Shown here: piece after piece, positions 43,456 to 54,691 of the stretch
Position numbering within the stretch: position 1 is the first letter of the stretch
How the letters are laid out: each line of letters opens with the position of its first letter
Assembly (NCBI RefSeq): GCF_963675635.1
Contig: NZ_OY776488.1
Coordinates: forward strand, 1,587,501-1,651,500
Source: an uncultured Pseudodesulfovibrio sp.
GTDB lineage: Bacteria; Desulfobacterota; Desulfovibrionia; Desulfovibrionales; Desulfovibrionaceae
DNA: 64,000 bases
Direction: 5' to 3'
Position numbers and translations under genes: made by a program
Notes under the pieces: model-generated
What the model saw: only the letters and a program-made list of their open reading frames with translations
What the model was told of the DNA's origin: nothing
Database searches by the model: none

Positions 43456-43710
43456 CTATTCCCCCTCGTCAGCACTGAACCGCTGACCAATGGTTTCCGC
43501 CTGAATGGCTGACAGCACCACATGATTGGAATCAGTCACAATAATGGCTCTGGTTTTTCTTCCCTGAGTGGCATCGATAAGCCGTCCCTCGGCGCGGGCG
43601 TCCTCTCGTAAACGCCGCATGGGAGCACTTGACGGGCTAACAATTGATATAACCCGATCAAGTACCACGAAATTACCGAAACCGACGTTAAGTAATCCCT
43701 GTTTCTGCAT
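43456..43710 (-). CDS. RemA-family (DUF370) regulatory protein
   Basis: The 84-residue protein opens [21 protein letters not shown] and contains [42 protein letters not shown], the DUF370/RemA signature. RemA is a DNA-binding activator of matrix genes in Bacillus; outside Firmicutes its role is less clear. GGGAGG precedes the ATG. It sits between yicC and gmk. Confidence 0.9.
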   Translation of the reverse strand: MQKQGLLNVGFGNFVVLDRVISIVSPSSAPMRRLREDARAEGRLIDATQGRKTRAIIVTDSNHVVLSAIQAETIGQRFSADEGE

Positions 43711-43737
43711 AACTTCCTCCCACTTTTCCGAAAAGGT

Positions 43738-44619
43738 CTATTCGATGTTCTGGATCTGTTCGCGACACCGTTCAAGCTCGGCCTTGAAATCAACGACCAG
43801 TCGGCTGACTTCGGTATCCTGAGCCTTGTTGCCGCAGGTATTGATCTCGCGGAAAGTCTCCTGCACCAGGAAATCGAGCTTCTTGCCCACATTGCCCTTG
43901 GCTGCCAGGACTTCGCCCAAGCGGTCCAGATGGGCCTCCAGTCGGGTCAATTCTTCGGAGACGTCCAGTTTGTCGGTGAGATAGGCCACTTCCTGAAGCA
44001 TCCGGTCTTCAGAAAACTCTGCGTTGGCCGAGTCGAGCATGTCGACAATACGCTGTCTGAGGGTGGATTTCTTGGCCTCGAGGATATCGGGAATACGCGC
44101 TGCGACTTTCTCTGTAAGATCTCGCAGGGTGTCCATACGCGTTGCCAGATCGTCACACATGGCATCGCCTTCAACGGAACGGGAATCAACCCAGTCCTTG
44201 AGCGCAGCTTCCAACCCATTTGTCAGGCTTTCAGCCAGGCCGGGGTCCGGCTCGGAACCATTGTCACGCCACAATGAGGACATGGACAACACCCGGTTGT
44301 AGTCTGGTTCAAAGGTCTCACCACGAGACTGGGCGAGCTTTTCCATCTGATCAAACATGGCCTGAGCCATGGTCTCGTTGAACGTCATACCAAGAATGCC
44401 GGAGTCCAGCACCTCAAGGTTCAGGGACACATCCACTCTTCCACGAGAAGCGTAGGTGCGGACGATCTTTTCCCAGCCGTTCTCAAGAGAACGAAGGTAA
44501 CCGGGCATACGCCATTTGACGTCCAGAAAACGACCATTGACACTTTTGATTTCCCAGACATGCGTCCAGGCGTCTTCGTTGGTTTCGAATCGACCGAAAC
44601 CTGTCATGCTTACAGGCAT
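43738..44619 (-). CDS. yicC: YicC/YloC family endoribonuclease-like protein
   Basis: The 293-residue protein begins PVSMTGFGRFETNEDAWTHVWEIKSVNGRFLDVKWRMP, the YicC N-terminal signature. Its C-terminal DUF1732 part has ILEAKKSTLRQRI, EVAYLTDKLDVSEELTRLEAHL and VGKKLDFLVQETFREINTCGNKA. YicC is reported to be an endoribonuclease affecting small RNAs in E. coli. The operon position before remA and gmk is conserved. Confidence 0.93.
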   Translation of the reverse strand: MPVSMTGFGRFETNEDAWTHVWEIKSVNGRFLDVKWRMPGYLRSLENGWEKIVRTYASRGRVDVSLNLEVLDSGILGMTFNETMAQAMFDQMEKLAQSRGETFEPDYNRVLSMSSLWRDNGSEPDPGLAESLTNGLEAALKDWVDSRSVEGDAMCDDLATRMDTLRDLTEKVAARIPDILEAKKSTLRQRIVDMLDSANAEFSEDRMLQEVAYLTDKLDVSEELTRLEAHLDRLGEVLAAKGNVGKKLDFLVQETFREINTCGNKAQDTEVSRLVVDFKAELERCREQIQNIE

Positions 44620-44665
44620 ACTGTACTTCCTTATTATAGTTGGAAGCCGCGTGTTGTCGACATTC

Positions 44666-45202
44666 TTACGTTCGCGGCTTGCTCAGCGTGCTTTTATACG
44701 ACTGACGCAATTTTGTCAGCCGCGATTTCATGGCATCTCCGGCATAATCAGGGAAGGTCCAGGGGAAGACAACCCACTGTTTTTTCTGCCAGATCATAGT
44801 CAGGTCTGCCCATATCCCCTCTTTGAGGTAAATACGGTGCGAAAAATTCTTTCCCGTTGCTAAAACAAGGCTCTGCAATGTGATGAACCCGGGATCAAGG
44901 TTGAATAACCGCTTATTACCGTCACCGTACTGTTGTTCCAGCGTATTGGTGAACAGCTTTATATCTGCCAACTCATCCAGAGGATGCAACTTTTGAAAAG
45001 ACACAATGCGACGAGTAATGGGTGTCCCCAACTCAGCATTGTAATAGCCCGTCTGATCAAAAACGAACGGCTCGCAGGCATCGTCCGCAGGGCCGAATCG
45101 TTCTTCCAGTCTTTCGAGCAGAGCGGGCCAGAACGCATCCCATTGTGCACTCAGTATGGATATAATCAGCAGCCCCGGATCAGGCGTCTTCGGCATACTC
45201 AT
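44666..45202 (-). CDS. DUF4416 family protein
   Basis: The 178-residue protein of unknown function is recognised by LLIISILSAQ, LERLEERFGP, FDQTGYYNAELGTPITRRIVSF and NLDPGFITLQSLVLATGKNFSHRIYL, which mark the DUF4416 family. It has no signal peptide. Its ATG overlaps the mtaB stop as ATGA, so translation is coupled. Confidence 0.85.
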   Translation of the reverse strand: MSMPKTPDPGLLIISILSAQWDAFWPALLERLEERFGPADDACEPFVFDQTGYYNAELGTPITRRIVSFQKLHPLDELADIKLFTNTLEQQYGDGNKRLFNLDPGFITLQSLVLATGKNFSHRIYLKEGIWADLTMIWQKKQWVVFPWTFPDYAGDAMKSRLTKLRQSYKSTLSKPRT

Positions 45203-46491
45203 TTGGTCTCCAGCGGTTCCACCAGAATCACGTTTTTCTCCACCCGCACCGGACGCGCCCGAATCAGAGAACGTGGAGAGCCTCCAACAGGCAGCGTCGT
45301 GAACCGACAGGCAGCGTAATACTCGCTGACCCCACGCCCTTTGTCGTCCTGAATAAGTACGTCAAGATGCGGTTGATCAAGCAGGTCGTTCAAAAATGCT
45401 TTTTTCTTGGCATTCACCAACTCCCGCAACCGACCGGCGCGCGCCTTGCGAACAGGCACGTCCACAGAATTCACCATGTCGGCGGCCCGGGTTCCCGGCC
45501 TCTCCGAATAGGGGAAAACATGTCCGTAGGTCATTGGTAGGGCTCGGCACAATTCCATGGTATTTTTGAACTGCGCTTCGGTCTCGCCGGGGAATCCGGT
45601 GATAAGGTCCGCACCAAGACCCATGACAGGCCAATGTTCACGCAGGCGTTCCATGAAAGTCACCGCGGCCAAAGGATCATAATGTCCGCGCCCCATGGCC
45701 TTGAGCACCTCAGGGTCACCGCTTTGCAGGGAAAGATGCAGTTGCGGACAGACCATGGAAGATCGATTCAGGACATCAAGCGCCTTGTCCGTAAGCTGCC
45801 CCGGTTCAACGGATGAGATGCGAAACCGCGTCCGACCGGCCCAATCCAGCCCGAACTCGGTTTCGAGACAGGATATCAGATCCCAGAAATCAACATTCTC
45901 GTCCAAACCCCGCCCGAAATGGCGCAGGTTGATACCGCTTATAATGAATTCGCGAAAGCCCGCGACCAGCAGACGGGATACTTCATCGACAACTTCATTC
46001 ACAGGACGGCTGATGGACTTGCCCCGCGTTGTCGGGATAATGCAATAGGTGCAGTTATGCGAACAACCGTCCTGCACTTTGACGACAGCCCGTGCCCGAC
46101 CATAGCCATTGATGGAAAACGGTGCGAATTTCGGTTTGTCCGTATCGAGCTTGTTCGTTCCTTCAGGCCCGTCGAGGAGTTGCGGTTTGTCCTCCTGGGA
46201 GACCACCCGAACTACGCCGGGCAGTTTGCCCAGTTCTTCGGGTATGATCTGGGCCGCACATCCGGTGATAATGATTTCAGCCGCTGGATTATCGCGGTGA
46301 AAACGGCGAACCGACTGGCGTAGATCAGCCACGGCATTGGCTGTCACGGCACAGGAGTTGACCAGGATGAGGTCGGCTTCCTGCGGGGTATCCACTTCAC
46401 GGGCATCCCCCCCGGCCCAGGCTTCACCAATGGCCTGGGTTTCATATTGGTTAATCTTGCAACCCAGGGTAGCGGTATAAAAGGTAATCAT
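45199..46491 (-). CDS. mtaB: MtaB-type tRNA t6A37 methylthiotransferase (MiaB family)
   Basis: The 430-residue protein has the MTTase N-domain cysteines (TLGCKINQYE, NSCAVTANA, ITGCAAQ), the radical-SAM motif CSHNCTYC and a C-terminal TRAM-like region. The combination GCKINQYE and CSHNCTYCIIP points to the MtaB branch, which converts t6A37 to ms2t6A. ATG 46491 is preferred; GTG 46506 is in frame five codons upstream. It is the first gene of the long minus-strand run. Confidence 0.9.
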   Translation of the reverse strand: MITFYTATLGCKINQYETQAIGEAWAGGDAREVDTPQEADLILVNSCAVTANAVADLRQSVRRFHRDNPAAEIIITGCAAQIIPEELGKLPGVVRVVSQEDKPQLLDGPEGTNKLDTDKPKFAPFSINGYGRARAVVKVQDGCSHNCTYCIIPTTRGKSISRPVNEVVDEVSRLLVAGFREFIISGINLRHFGRGLDENVDFWDLISCLETEFGLDWAGRTRFRISSVEPGQLTDKALDVLNRSSMVCPQLHLSLQSGDPEVLKAMGRGHYDPLAAVTFMERLREHWPVMGLGADLITGFPGETEAQFKNTMELCRALPMTYGHVFPYSERPGTRAADMVNSVDVPVRKARAGRLRELVNAKKKAFLNDLLDQPHLDVLIQDDKGRGVSEYYAACRFTTLPVGGSPRSLIRARPVRVEKNVILVEPLETK

Positions 46492-46547
46492 GATATGTTC
46501 TGACACTCGCTTGAAAGGTACACCAACATTTTGCCGGGATAGAACCG

Positions 46548-47039
46548 ATGAATAAACTATTTTTTCTCATGGCAATAGCCATCATGACTATTGCCTGCGC
46601 TCCCTCACCCAAACATGCCGGCAACATGTCCATGACGGTCAAGGATTATCAGACTGCGGCAAACTATTATGAAGACGCCCTGAAACAGAATCCGGATTCC
46701 GTCATCCTGCTGACCAGCCTCGGTCGTGCGTACTACAATTTGGCCGATTTCGACAAGGCCGCGAAGAGTTTTACCGCAGCAACCCAGATAGAACCGGGAT
46801 ACCCACAGGCCGTCTTTTATCAAGGGCTGACCGCCCTCGCACGAAACGACCGTGCGACCGGGTTCGGCATACTGACCAACTTCAGCTATCCAGGCAAGCC
46901 CGAAGTGACACGTTCTGTAACTACCATGGCCCGCCTACTCACAGGCAATACCGAGGCCACAAATAAATACCTGATCGACAGGATGGCTCAGGCGTGGACC
47001 GAAGGCGTGACTCTGGATAAACAGGCTGACTTCAAATAG
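46548..47039 (+). CDS. Small TPR lipoprotein
   Basis: The 163-residue protein has a lipoprotein signal peptide with lipobox ITIAC-like (MTIAC, Cys17), then two TPR motifs (YQTAANYYEDALKQNPDS, LGRAYYNLADFDKAAKSFTAATQIEPGY) and a C-terminal region ALARNDRATGFGILTNFSYPG. It is anchored in the outer or inner membrane facing the periplasm. The next gene encodes a paralogue. Function unknown. Confidence 0.85.
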   Translation: MNKLFFLMAIAIMTIACAPSPKHAGNMSMTVKDYQTAANYYEDALKQNPDSVILLTSLGRAYYNLADFDKAAKSFTAATQIEPGYPQAVFYQGLTALARNDRATGFGILTNFSYPGKPEVTRSVTTMARLLTGNTEATNKYLIDRMAQAWTEGVTLDKQADFK

Positions 47040-47048
47040 GAGAAAACC

Positions 47049-47606
47049 ATGCGTTATCTACTGTGTTTCACATTGTTTACCCTGCTCTGCGGGTGCAACA
47101 CCTCATTAGGAGTTGGTATGGGGACCGGCACCACGCGAGTCGGCGTGGGCGCAGGCGGCGGACGAACTGCGGTCGGCGTTGGAGCATATACCGGGACCAG
47201 TGTTGCCTTTACCTCGTACAAGGATTTTCTGCCAAACGGTCCGACTGATATTTACACCAGTAATAAAAATGCTGTCATCGCCATGAATAACGGCGACTAT
47301 AAAACAGCCAGTCAGACCTTCGAGGCAAATCTGCAAAAATATCCGAATCATCCAGATGCAACGTATTATCTGGGACTGACGCGCATCTATCAGGGGAGAC
47401 GAAGTGAAGGCTTCGCCCTGCTCAAATCCTACCGTGATCCTGACAACTACCGGATGACGAGTGAAGTACAGAGGTCTGCAGCATATCTGGAAGAAAAATC
47501 GGAACTGACGCCCAAGAAAATTCATGAAGTCATGAACAAAAACCGAAGCGACGGGTATGAGAGGGAAATACGTGAACGTATGAATTTATACCCGTCACGT
47601 TGGTAG
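47049..47606 (+). CDS. Small lipoprotein with Gly-rich N-terminus and TPR-like domain
   Basis: The 185-residue protein has a signal peptide ending at lipobox LLCGC. A short glycine/valine repeat follows (GVGMGTGTTRVGVGAGGGRT), then a TPR-like part (AVIAMNNGDYKTASQTFEANLQKYPNH, ATYYLGLTRIYQGRRSEGFALLKSYRDP) clearly related to the preceding lipoprotein. The two genes are nine bases apart. Function unknown. Confidence 0.85.
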   Translation: MRYLLCFTLFTLLCGCNTSLGVGMGTGTTRVGVGAGGGRTAVGVGAYTGTSVAFTSYKDFLPNGPTDIYTSNKNAVIAMNNGDYKTASQTFEANLQKYPNHPDATYYLGLTRIYQGRRSEGFALLKSYRDPDNYRMTSEVQRSAAYLEEKSELTPKKIHEVMNKNRSDGYEREIRERMNLYPSRW

Positions 47607-48647
47607 TTAGAGCGGCTTTTCGATAACACCGCCGCCCAGCACGACACCGTTTTCATCATACACGGCTGCCACCTGTCCGGGCGTAGGCCGCGTATGGGAT
47701 TCCAGAAATGCGAAGTGCAACTTGCCATCCACCAACCGCACATGGCTTGGCTTGGCCTGTTGACGATACCGAGTCTGGACCATGACCACTTCCGGCCACG
47801 CATCCACAGCAGTCATGAGATTAACCTGACCGGCCACGCATCCATTGGACGCCAGTTCCGATTTGGTCCCGACAATGAGCACGTTGCGCGCCACATCCTT
47901 GTCCAGGACATACAACGCTTCCTGCCACGGAATACCCAGGCCGCGCCGCTGGCCCTGCGTATGCCGCCACAAGCCCTGATGTGTACCGACCACGGTTCCG
48001 TCCGACAGTTCAGCAGGACCGGAACCGGGCATGACTCCACGGCCAGTGAGAAAAGCCTGATAATCGTCATTGGGCACAAAACAGATTTCCTGACTTTCGC
48101 CCGGAACAGGCGGTGTCAAGCCTTGCGCAGCCAGAATGGCAAGGACATCCTTTTTCAATGTTTCCGCCAGAGGAAACAGCGAAAGCCTCAATGAATCAAT
48201 CGGAACGAGCGAAAGGAAATAGCTCTGGTCCTTGGTACGATCCACACCACGCACAAGCATGCGCCCGACATCGCCCCGTTCTTCGATCCGTACATAATGT
48301 CCGGTGGCGAGCTTGTCCGATCCAAGTTCTTGAACAGCGTCTAAAAGCACCCCGAACTTCATTCGCGGATTGCACAAGGCGCACGGATTGGGCGTCAACC
48401 CCTCCCGGTATCCTCTCTCAAAAGGAGCGACCACCCGCTTTTCAAATTCTTCATGCAGATCAAGGGCGTGGAAAGGAATACCGAGGCTTTCGCACACAGC
48501 AGCCAGCCCCTGCTCCACAGTTTCCCAAGCGGGAGATGGCGGCAGAAAATGACCGTGCACAGCTATAAGCTCATGTCCTTGCTCCTTGAGCAGGGTCAGG
48601 GCGAGCAGGCTGTCCATGCCTCCTGATACGGCAACAGCGATCTTCAT
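47607..48647 (-). CDS. mnmA: tRNA-specific 2-thiouridylase MnmA
   Basis: MnmA thiolates U34 of Lys/Glu/Gln tRNAs. The 346-residue protein has the PP-loop VSGGMDS (usually SGGVDS), the catalytic pair region NPCALCN (Cys89, Cys92) and a second Cys in SQEICFVPNDD, together with ATGHYVRI, GVDRTKDQSYFLS and HTQGQRRGLGI. The Val-to-Met change in the PP-loop is conservative. Its stop meets the lipoprotein gene on the other strand end to end. Confidence 0.94.
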   Translation of the reverse strand: MKIAVAVSGGMDSLLALTLLKEQGHELIAVHGHFLPPSPAWETVEQGLAAVCESLGIPFHALDLHEEFEKRVVAPFERGYREGLTPNPCALCNPRMKFGVLLDAVQELGSDKLATGHYVRIEERGDVGRMLVRGVDRTKDQSYFLSLVPIDSLRLSLFPLAETLKKDVLAILAAQGLTPPVPGESQEICFVPNDDYQAFLTGRGVMPGSGPAELSDGTVVGTHQGLWRHTQGQRRGLGIPWQEALYVLDKDVARNVLIVGTKSELASNGCVAGQVNLMTAVDAWPEVVMVQTRYRQQAKPSHVRLVDGKLHFAFLESHTRPTPGQVAAVYDENGVVLGGGVIEKPL

Positions 48648-48752
48648 GACAATGCCTCCAACTTCACATATCCCTTTTTGCCTTCAAAAAAAGATACTCC
48701 GGAAAACAGGTATAATCTTCAATGGAACGTATCACATGTTCGTCAAATGAAA

Positions 48753-48784
48753 AGCCGGTTGCAAAGTAACATTCACAACCGGCT
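48753..48784 (-). terminator. Terminator after gatA
   Basis: Minus-strand arms AGCCGGTTG / CAACCGGCT (48776-48784 with 48753-48761) are followed by TTTTCATTTG. It lies 23 bases past the gatA stop. Confidence 0.8.
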
Positions 48785-48806
48785 GTTTTTACGTCATATT
48801 GATTAC

Positions 48807-50264
48807 TTACAACTCAGCCATAGGCATGGGGTCGAGGTTTCGCTCAAGACACTCGGTCACGGAAAGCATGTCCACTTCGCAAAATGCCGGCCCCATAAAC
48901 TGGAGACCAACAGGCATACCCGAATCCTTACCGAGGCCTACAGGCAGACTCATACCGGGCAGTCCTGCCAGATTGGCTGAAATAGTGAAGATATCCATGA
49001 GATACATCTGCAACGGATCGGCCTTTTCGCCAGCCTTGAAAGCCGTGGTCGGACACACCGGACCGGCAATAAGATCACACTGTTCGAACGCCTTGTCGAA
49101 ATCCTCGCGCAAGAGGCGACGAACCTTGGCGGCCTTGTTATAGTATGCATCGTAATATCCGCTGGAAAGCACGTATGTTCCCATGATGATACGGCGCTGC
49201 ACTTCATCGCCAAACCCTTCGGTTCGACTGGAGGTATACATATCGATAAGTTCCGAAGCATCCTTGTTACGATGCCCGAAACGCACACCGTCAAACCGCG
49301 ACAGGTTGCTCGAAGCCTCTGCCATGGCGATGATGTAATAGGTGGCGATAGCGTAATCCGTTAGCGACAGTTTCACCTGGACAGTCTTGGCACCCAGCGC
49401 TTCCATCTTGGCGACAGCGGCCTTGCATGCTTCTTCGACTTCGGCGTCCAGTCCTTCGCCCCAATATTCCTCGGGCAACCCGATGGTTACACCGTCAAGG
49501 TTTTCACGCCCCAATGCGGCCAGATAATCCGGCACATCCACATCCACGGAAGTGGAATCCTTGGGGTCGTGTCCGGCCATGACCTGCAACATGCGGGCAG
49601 CATCCTCAACACTCCGGGTCATCGGACCTATCTGGTCCAGAGAAGACCCATAGGCAATCATGCCGAACCGCGAAACACGGCCATAGGTTGGCTTAAGACC
49701 AACTATACCGCAGAAGGAAGCAGGCAGGCGGATGGACCCGCCGGTATCCGTGCCGAGCGCGGCATAACACTGACCTGCAGCAACGGTTGCCCCTGAACCG
49801 CCTGACGAACCACCTGGGACACGATCGGTATCCCACGGATTGCCGGTCTGAAAAAAAGCGGAATTCTCGGTGGAAGATCCCATGGCGAATTCATCCATGT
49901 TGGCCTTGCCGATGATGATAGCCCCGGCTTCGCGCAGCTTGGAGACCGCAGTGGCATCATAAAAGGGCACGAAATTATCCAGTATCTTCGAGGCGCAGGT
50001 AGTACGGACACCCTTGGTGGCAAGGAGATCCTTGAGCACGATGGGTACGCCCCACAGCGGTTTGTTGGCATCCGGCCCCTGGCTGTCCATGGCCTCCGCC
50101 AATGCCAGAGCTTCATCACCAGTAACGGTAATGAGCGCTTTGACTCTGGATTCGGTGGCTTCAATACGGTCAAGGCAGTTCCGGACGGCCTCAACAGCCT
50201 TCAATTCTCCTGACTGGAGCTTTACAGCCACCTCAGAGAGCGTCTTCTTATAGAGATCAGACAT
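48807..50264 (-). CDS. gatA: Aspartyl/glutamyl-tRNA amidotransferase subunit A
   Basis: GatA is the amidase that supplies ammonia for converting Glu-tRNA(Gln) or Asp-tRNA(Asn). The 485-residue protein has the amidase signature [32 protein letters not shown] with its Ser-Ser-Lys triad and the upstream lysine in [11 protein letters not shown] 50264 is supported by AGGA nine bases upstream. It follows gatC after 26 bases. gatB is not in the window. Confidence 0.96.
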   Translation of the reverse strand: MSDLYKKTLSEVAVKLQSGELKAVEAVRNCLDRIEATESRVKALITVTGDEALALAEAMDSQGPDANKPLWGVPIVLKDLLATKGVRTTCASKILDNFVPFYDATAVSKLREAGAIIIGKANMDEFAMGSSTENSAFFQTGNPWDTDRVPGGSSGGSGATVAAGQCYAALGTDTGGSIRLPASFCGIVGLKPTYGRVSRFGMIAYGSSLDQIGPMTRSVEDAARMLQVMAGHDPKDSTSVDVDVPDYLAALGRENLDGVTIGLPEEYWGEGLDAEVEEACKAAVAKMEALGAKTVQVKLSLTDYAIATYYIIAMAEASSNLSRFDGVRFGHRNKDASELIDMYTSSRTEGFGDEVQRRIIMGTYVLSSGYYDAYYNKAAKVRRLLREDFDKAFEQCDLIAGPVCPTTAFKAGEKADPLQMYLMDIFTISANLAGLPGMSLPVGLGKDSGMPVGLQFMGPAFCEVDMLSVTECLERNLDPMPMAEL

Positions 50265-50290
50265 AATCAATCCTGAATGTATCAAGTAGG

Positions 50291-50575
50291 TTATACGATA
50301 CGCGGGACAATAAAGAACTGTCCGTCCTGCTCCGGGGCATTGGAAAGCACTTCTTCGCGTGTGAAGTCTTTTCTCACCTCATCCTTGCGCAGGACAGTCG
50401 TGTGCTTGACCGGACTATACATTGGTTCCACAGCGTCCGTATCCAGCTCGCCGAGCTTATCCATGTAACTGAGAATATCTCCGAGCTGTCCAGCGAACAG
50501 CTCCAGTTTGTCCTGAGGCAGGTCGAGACGGGAAAGCCGCGCAACCTTGGCCACTTCTTCGGGACTGATTTTCAT
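50291..50575 (-). CDS. gatC: Aspartyl/glutamyl-tRNA amidotransferase subunit C
   Basis: The 94-residue stabilising subunit begins [19 protein letters not shown] and has [23 protein letters not shown] and the C-terminal [11 protein letters not shown], all typical. The start at 50575 has GGAGAAA upstream; the open frame extends far beyond but is not coding. It lies upstream of gatA in the same unit. Confidence 0.95.
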   Translation of the reverse strand: MKISPEEVAKVARLSRLDLPQDKLELFAGQLGDILSYMDKLGELDTDAVEPMYSPVKHTTVLRKDEVRKDFTREEVLSNAPEQDGQFFIVPRIV

Positions 50576-50600
50576 GTTTTTCTCCTTATATCCAAAAGCC

Positions 50601-52676
50601 CTAAAGTTCGGGCGGCATATCCGGTGTCTTTTCATCAACAGAGATCCACTCTCCATCTTGAGACTGCTTGTATCCCTGTTCCTGCATCCGCTTTTCATAG
50701 GCGCCCATACGTTTTTCTCGACGGGACGCAGCCTGACTGATCCGGTTGGCAATCTTCTCGGCATTGATCAGTTTCTTACCATTACGGACCGGACTGAACA
50801 AATACAGCTTCTGACTGGCAACGCCTGCATCATCCCAAGCCAGTCGAGCGATACTGAAGTCCATATCCTGAGCAGCCTTGATGCGTGAATTGACATCACG
50901 GCTCGTCCAATTGGACGGAAGAGAACCCAGTCGTCCGGCAAAACGGATGAAATCATATCCGAGAGCGACCCAGAAATCAGCCTGTCCCAGACCTTCTTCG
51001 GTCAACGCCACCTGGAGAGCACGCCCGCCATCGGACTGTTCCCACCACGCTCCAGGGCATACGGCAAGGCGGTAGTAATGTTCGTCGATCCCCTTGGCAG
51101 TATCAAGGGCACGACTCCACAATCCGGGACCAAGAAAGACCAGTTGGTCTCCCTCATAAAAAAAGAAATTGGGAAGCAGTGTTTGGGCCTGACGCCAACC
51201 GTCCGGAATGAAGACAGCACCGAAATCAGGCATTTCCAGCGGTACGTCCTTGTTCTCATTGAAATCGGCAGGAACCTTGAGCAGCTTGCCGACGCTCTTG
51301 CTCCACTGTTTGAGATCCTTGGGCGGATATGACTGCATCCCTTTGATCCGACCACCCAGCGGCGTCGCCTCCCGATAGAAGGTCTCGGCCATGGTGCGAC
51401 CAAATTTCTCTTCAGGATAAAAAACGGCAAGATCAGTAATGCCGAGTTCGTTCACTGCCATTGACACTAGGCTGCGTACTTCATCGTTCCGACTGGCAAA
51501 GAAACGCCAGGCATCGCGTCCTTCAGTCAGTTCACCAAGCGAAGACATAAACGTAAAAACTGCCCTTTCCCGCAGCACACTCTGATCCGGGGTCTTCCCC
51601 TCATACATCTGTTTAAAGGCACTGACCCGCAACGGGCCACCCACAACAGAATAGTGGGCAGGCAGGTCGGCAAGACGAGTCTGCCAACCGGAGATTTCCG
51701 TATTGATAACACGCAGGTCGATCTCGACACCATCTTGTGCAAGGCGCCATTGAGCGAGCCCTGCACCTCGCAAAATCTTTACGCCGACCGAGGCATACGG
51801 CCCGGTAAGGGGCAGGGCCAAAGCCAATCCGATACGAGGCACGCCGTACCGCGCTTCCAGCGCGGACAGTTCGGTCTCAAGAGACACGGTATCGACCAAA
51901 GCACTTTTGGTCGTCAGATTTCGCATGGTGCGCCACGAGGTAGACCATGTTTCCGCATCACCGGCTGTCCTCATTCCCTGCTCAAAGGTCACGAGAGCAT
52001 AGGGGAACTGCCACTGACGAGTTGCATCCACGGCCCGGACCATCACCTCTATCTCACTGTCGGATTTCTCCGAAAGCTGTTGCCTGAAAGCCTGTTCGAA
52101 CCCGGCCTTGGCCGATATTTCCGGCGCCTGCTGATAATATTGATTCAGCACGTCAAGAGCGCGTTCGGAATCATCCATTTTTTTAAAATAGTCACTGTAC
52201 CACAGCGCGACTGCCTGCTTGGTGGCCCACGGTGTTTTCGTGCTTTCCTGCACCCACTTGAGGTGATTCCGCAACCGCTCAGTCTTGCCGAGTGCGGCCA
52301 TGGTGTTCAGGTAGGTGGTTTCCCACGTTACAAGCTCCAAAGCCGAGGAATCCTGATTGGCCCACTTCTCCAAAGCGATGCGCGCCTGATGGAAGTGCTC
52401 GTTTCTGTAAGCTGATTCCGCCAGTCGCTCATAGATCAACGGCAGCTCATCGCGGACCAGATCCTGCCGCTCCATGGCGGCTGCATAATACAGTTCAGTG
52501 CTTTCATAGTGTTTCGCCTGCCAGGCCGCATCCGCCTCCATCAACAGGTTCGGAGTGGAAAGCATGTCAACACTCTTGACGGTTTGCTGCATGGGAGCGC
52601 AGCCCCAGGCAAAAAACGTCAGCAGAATGAGAACGACAAAAAATCGCGGAATATCGGAAAAGTATGTTCGGTGCAT
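50601..52676 (-). CDS. LppC-like lipoprotein with TPR and periplasmic-binding-protein domains
   Basis: The approximately 691-residue protein has a lipoprotein signal peptide with lipobox FAWGC. TPR-like helices follow at about residues 40-230 ([39 protein letters not shown]), then a type-1 periplasmic binding fold from about 285 ([41 protein letters not shown]). The layout matches LppC/LpoA-type penicillin-binding protein activators. The ATG at 52676 has a GGA box; upstream ATGs lie in the dnaK terminator tail. Confidence 0.8.
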   Translation of the reverse strand: MHRTYFSDIPRFFVVLILLTFFAWGCAPMQQTVKSVDMLSTPNLLMEADAAWQAKHYESTELYYAAAMERQDLVRDELPLIYERLAESAYRNEHFHQARIALEKWANQDSSALELVTWETTYLNTMAALGKTERLRNHLKWVQESTKTPWATKQAVALWYSDYFKKMDDSERALDVLNQYYQQAPEISAKAGFEQAFRQQLSEKSDSEIEVMVRAVDATRQWQFPYALVTFEQGMRTAGDAETWSTSWRTMRNLTTKSALVDTVSLETELSALEARYGVPRIGLALALPLTGPYASVGVKILRGAGLAQWRLAQDGVEIDLRVINTEISGWQTRLADLPAHYSVVGGPLRVSAFKQMYEGKTPDQSVLRERAVFTFMSSLGELTEGRDAWRFFASRNDEVRSLVSMAVNELGITDLAVFYPEEKFGRTMAETFYREATPLGGRIKGMQSYPPKDLKQWSKSVGKLLKVPADFNENKDVPLEMPDFGAVFIPDGWRQAQTLLPNFFFYEGDQLVFLGPGLWSRALDTAKGIDEHYYRLAVCPGAWWEQSDGGRALQVALTEEGLGQADFWVALGYDFIRFAGRLGSLPSNWTSRDVNSRIKAAQDMDFSIARLAWDDAGVASQKLYLFSPVRNGKKLINAEKIANRISQAASRREKRMGAYEKRMQEQGYKQSQDGEWISVDEKTPDMPPEL

Positions 52677-52712
52677 TGTGTGTTCCATAGTAGCCGGATT
52701 GAGCAGCATAAT

Positions 52713-52745
52713 AAAAAAACCCGGCCCGTGAATGACGGGCCGGGT
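52713..52745 (-). terminator. Terminator after dnaK
   Basis: Minus-strand stem ACCCGGCCCGT / ACGGGCCGGGT (11 bp, arms 52735-52745 and 52719-52729) is followed by TTTTTTT. It closes the grpE-dnaK unit before the LppC-like gene. Confidence 0.92.
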
Positions 52746-52777
52746 AATCTATACTTTGCTTGGGCTTCTAAGGCAAG

Positions 52778-54691
52778 CTACTTGACTTCGGTGTAGTCGG
52801 CGTCGACCACATCATCGTCATCCTTGGGAGCCGCGCCGGCATCACTGCCAGCTGCACCGGCACCCATATCGGGGCCAGCGCCTTCGGTGTTCTGCTGAGC
52901 ATACAGCTGTTCAGCCAACTTGTGAGAGCTTTGCGACAGCTCATCGGTCTTGGCCTTGATATCATCTGTATCATCAGCCTCAAGAGCTTTCTTCAGGGCC
53001 TCGATCTTGGTTTCGATGTCAGCCTTCAACTCGGAGTCCACCTTGTCGCCGAGATCACGCATGGACTTTTCACAGGTGTAAACCAAAGTGTCGGCCTGGT
53101 TGCGAACCTCAATGAGTTCCTGCTTCTTCTTATCTTCGTCAGCATGAGCCTCGGCGTCTTTGACCATCTGATCGATCTCTTCATCCGACAGACCGGAAGA
53201 AGCGGTAATCTGGATGGACTGTTCGCGTCCGGTACCCATGTCTTTGGCGTTGACGTGCACGATACCGTTGGCGTCAATATCAAAAGAGACTTCAATCTGC
53301 GGAACGCCACGCGGTGCCGGCGGCAGGCCGGTCAACTCAAAGTTGCCGAGCAGCTTGTTATCCGCAGACATGGGACGTTCACCCTGAAAGACTCGGATGG
53401 ACACGGACGGCTGATTGTCAGCCGCAGTGGTGAACACCTGTGACTTCTTGGTCGGAATGGTGGTGTTGCGCTCGATAAGATGCGTCATCACGCCGCCCAT
53501 GGTCTCAATGCCAAGAGACAGCGGAGTCACGTCGAGAAGCAGCACGTCCTTGACGTCACCGGCCAGGATACCGCCCTGAATGGCAGCGCCCATGGCAACG
53601 ACTTCGTCCGGGTTCACGGAGCGGTTGGGCTCCTTACCGAAGAAGGACTTCACCTTTTCCTGTACCAGAGGCATACGGGTCATACCACCGACAAGGATGA
53701 CTTCATCGATGTCGGCTGCGGACAGACCAGCATCTTTCAATGCTTTTTTGCACGGCTCAACAGTCCGATCAACCAAATCTTCAACGAGCTTTTCCAGCTT
53801 GCTGCGACTGATTTTGACCATCATGTGCTTAGGACCGTTCTGGTCTGCCGTGATAAATGGCAGGTTGACCTCGGTTTCAACGGAAGAAGACAGTTCGTGC
53901 TTGGCTTTCTCCGCTGCTTCCTTGAGACGTTGCAGGGCCATACGGTCCTGAGACAGGTCAATGCCATTCTCTTTCTTGAATTCGTCCGCCAGGTATTCAA
54001 TGATACGGTGGTCAAAATCTTCACCGCCAAGGAAGGTATCGCCATTGGTTGCGCGAACTTCCACGACGTTGTCGCCGACTTCCAGAATGGAAATATCAAA
54101 AGTACCGCCACCGAGGTCGAAGACTGCGATCTTTTCGTTGGCCTTCTTGTCAAAACCATAAGCCAGAGATGCAGCAGTCGGCTCGTTGATGATGCGTTTG
54201 ACTTCAAGGCCGGCAATCTTGCCTGCGTCCTTGGTAGCCTGACGCTGGGAGTCATTGAAGTATGCGGGCACAGTGATGACTGCTTCTGTGACATCTTCTC
54301 CCAGATAAATCTCGGCATCCTTCTTCAACTTCTGAAGAATCATGGCAGATACTTCAGGCGGAGAATATTTCTTGCCGTCAATTTCAACCCAGGCATCGTT
54401 ACCGTTACCGGCCACGATTTCGTACGGACAGTGCTTCTGCCATTTCTTGACCTCAGGCGCGTTGGCCTGACGCCCCATCATACGTTTGATGGCAAACACG
54501 GTCTTTTCAGGGTTGGTGACAGACTGGCGTTTGGCAATATCGCCCACCAGACGTTCTTTGTCAGTGAAAGCCACGACGGACGGCGTAGTACGCCCACCCT
54601 CGGGGTTGGTGATGCATTTTGGATCCTTGCCTTCCATAACGTAAACGCAGGAGTTGGTGGTTCCAAGATCGATCCCTATGATTTTACCCAT
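52778..54691 (-). CDS. dnaK: Molecular chaperone DnaK (Hsp70)
   Basis: The 637-residue Hsp70 starts [20 protein letters not shown] and has the ATPase segments [42 protein letters not shown] and [15 protein letters not shown]. The linker [16 protein letters not shown] leads into the substrate-binding domain, and a Gly/Ala-rich tail ends [10 protein letters not shown]. It lies 118 bases after grpE. Confidence 0.98.
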   Translation of the reverse strand: MGKIIGIDLGTTNSCVYVMEGKDPKCITNPEGGRTTPSVVAFTDKERLVGDIAKRQSVTNPEKTVFAIKRMMGRQANAPEVKKWQKHCPYEIVAGNGNDAWVEIDGKKYSPPEVSAMILQKLKKDAEIYLGEDVTEAVITVPAYFNDSQRQATKDAGKIAGLEVKRIINEPTAASLAYGFDKKANEKIAVFDLGGGTFDISILEVGDNVVEVRATNGDTFLGGEDFDHRIIEYLADEFKKENGIDLSQDRMALQRLKEAAEKAKHELSSSVETEVNLPFITADQNGPKHMMVKISRSKLEKLVEDLVDRTVEPCKKALKDAGLSAADIDEVILVGGMTRMPLVQEKVKSFFGKEPNRSVNPDEVVAMGAAIQGGILAGDVKDVLLLDVTPLSLGIETMGGVMTHLIERNTTIPTKKSQVFTTAADNQPSVSIRVFQGERPMSADNKLLGNFELTGLPPAPRGVPQIEVSFDIDANGIVHVNAKDMGTGREQSIQITASSGLSDEEIDQMVKDAEAHADEDKKKQELIEVRNQADTLVYTCEKSMRDLGDKVDSELKADIETKIEALKKALEADDTDDIKAKTDELSQSSHKLAEQLYAQQNTEGAGPDMGAGAAGSDAGAAPKDDDDVVDADYTEVK

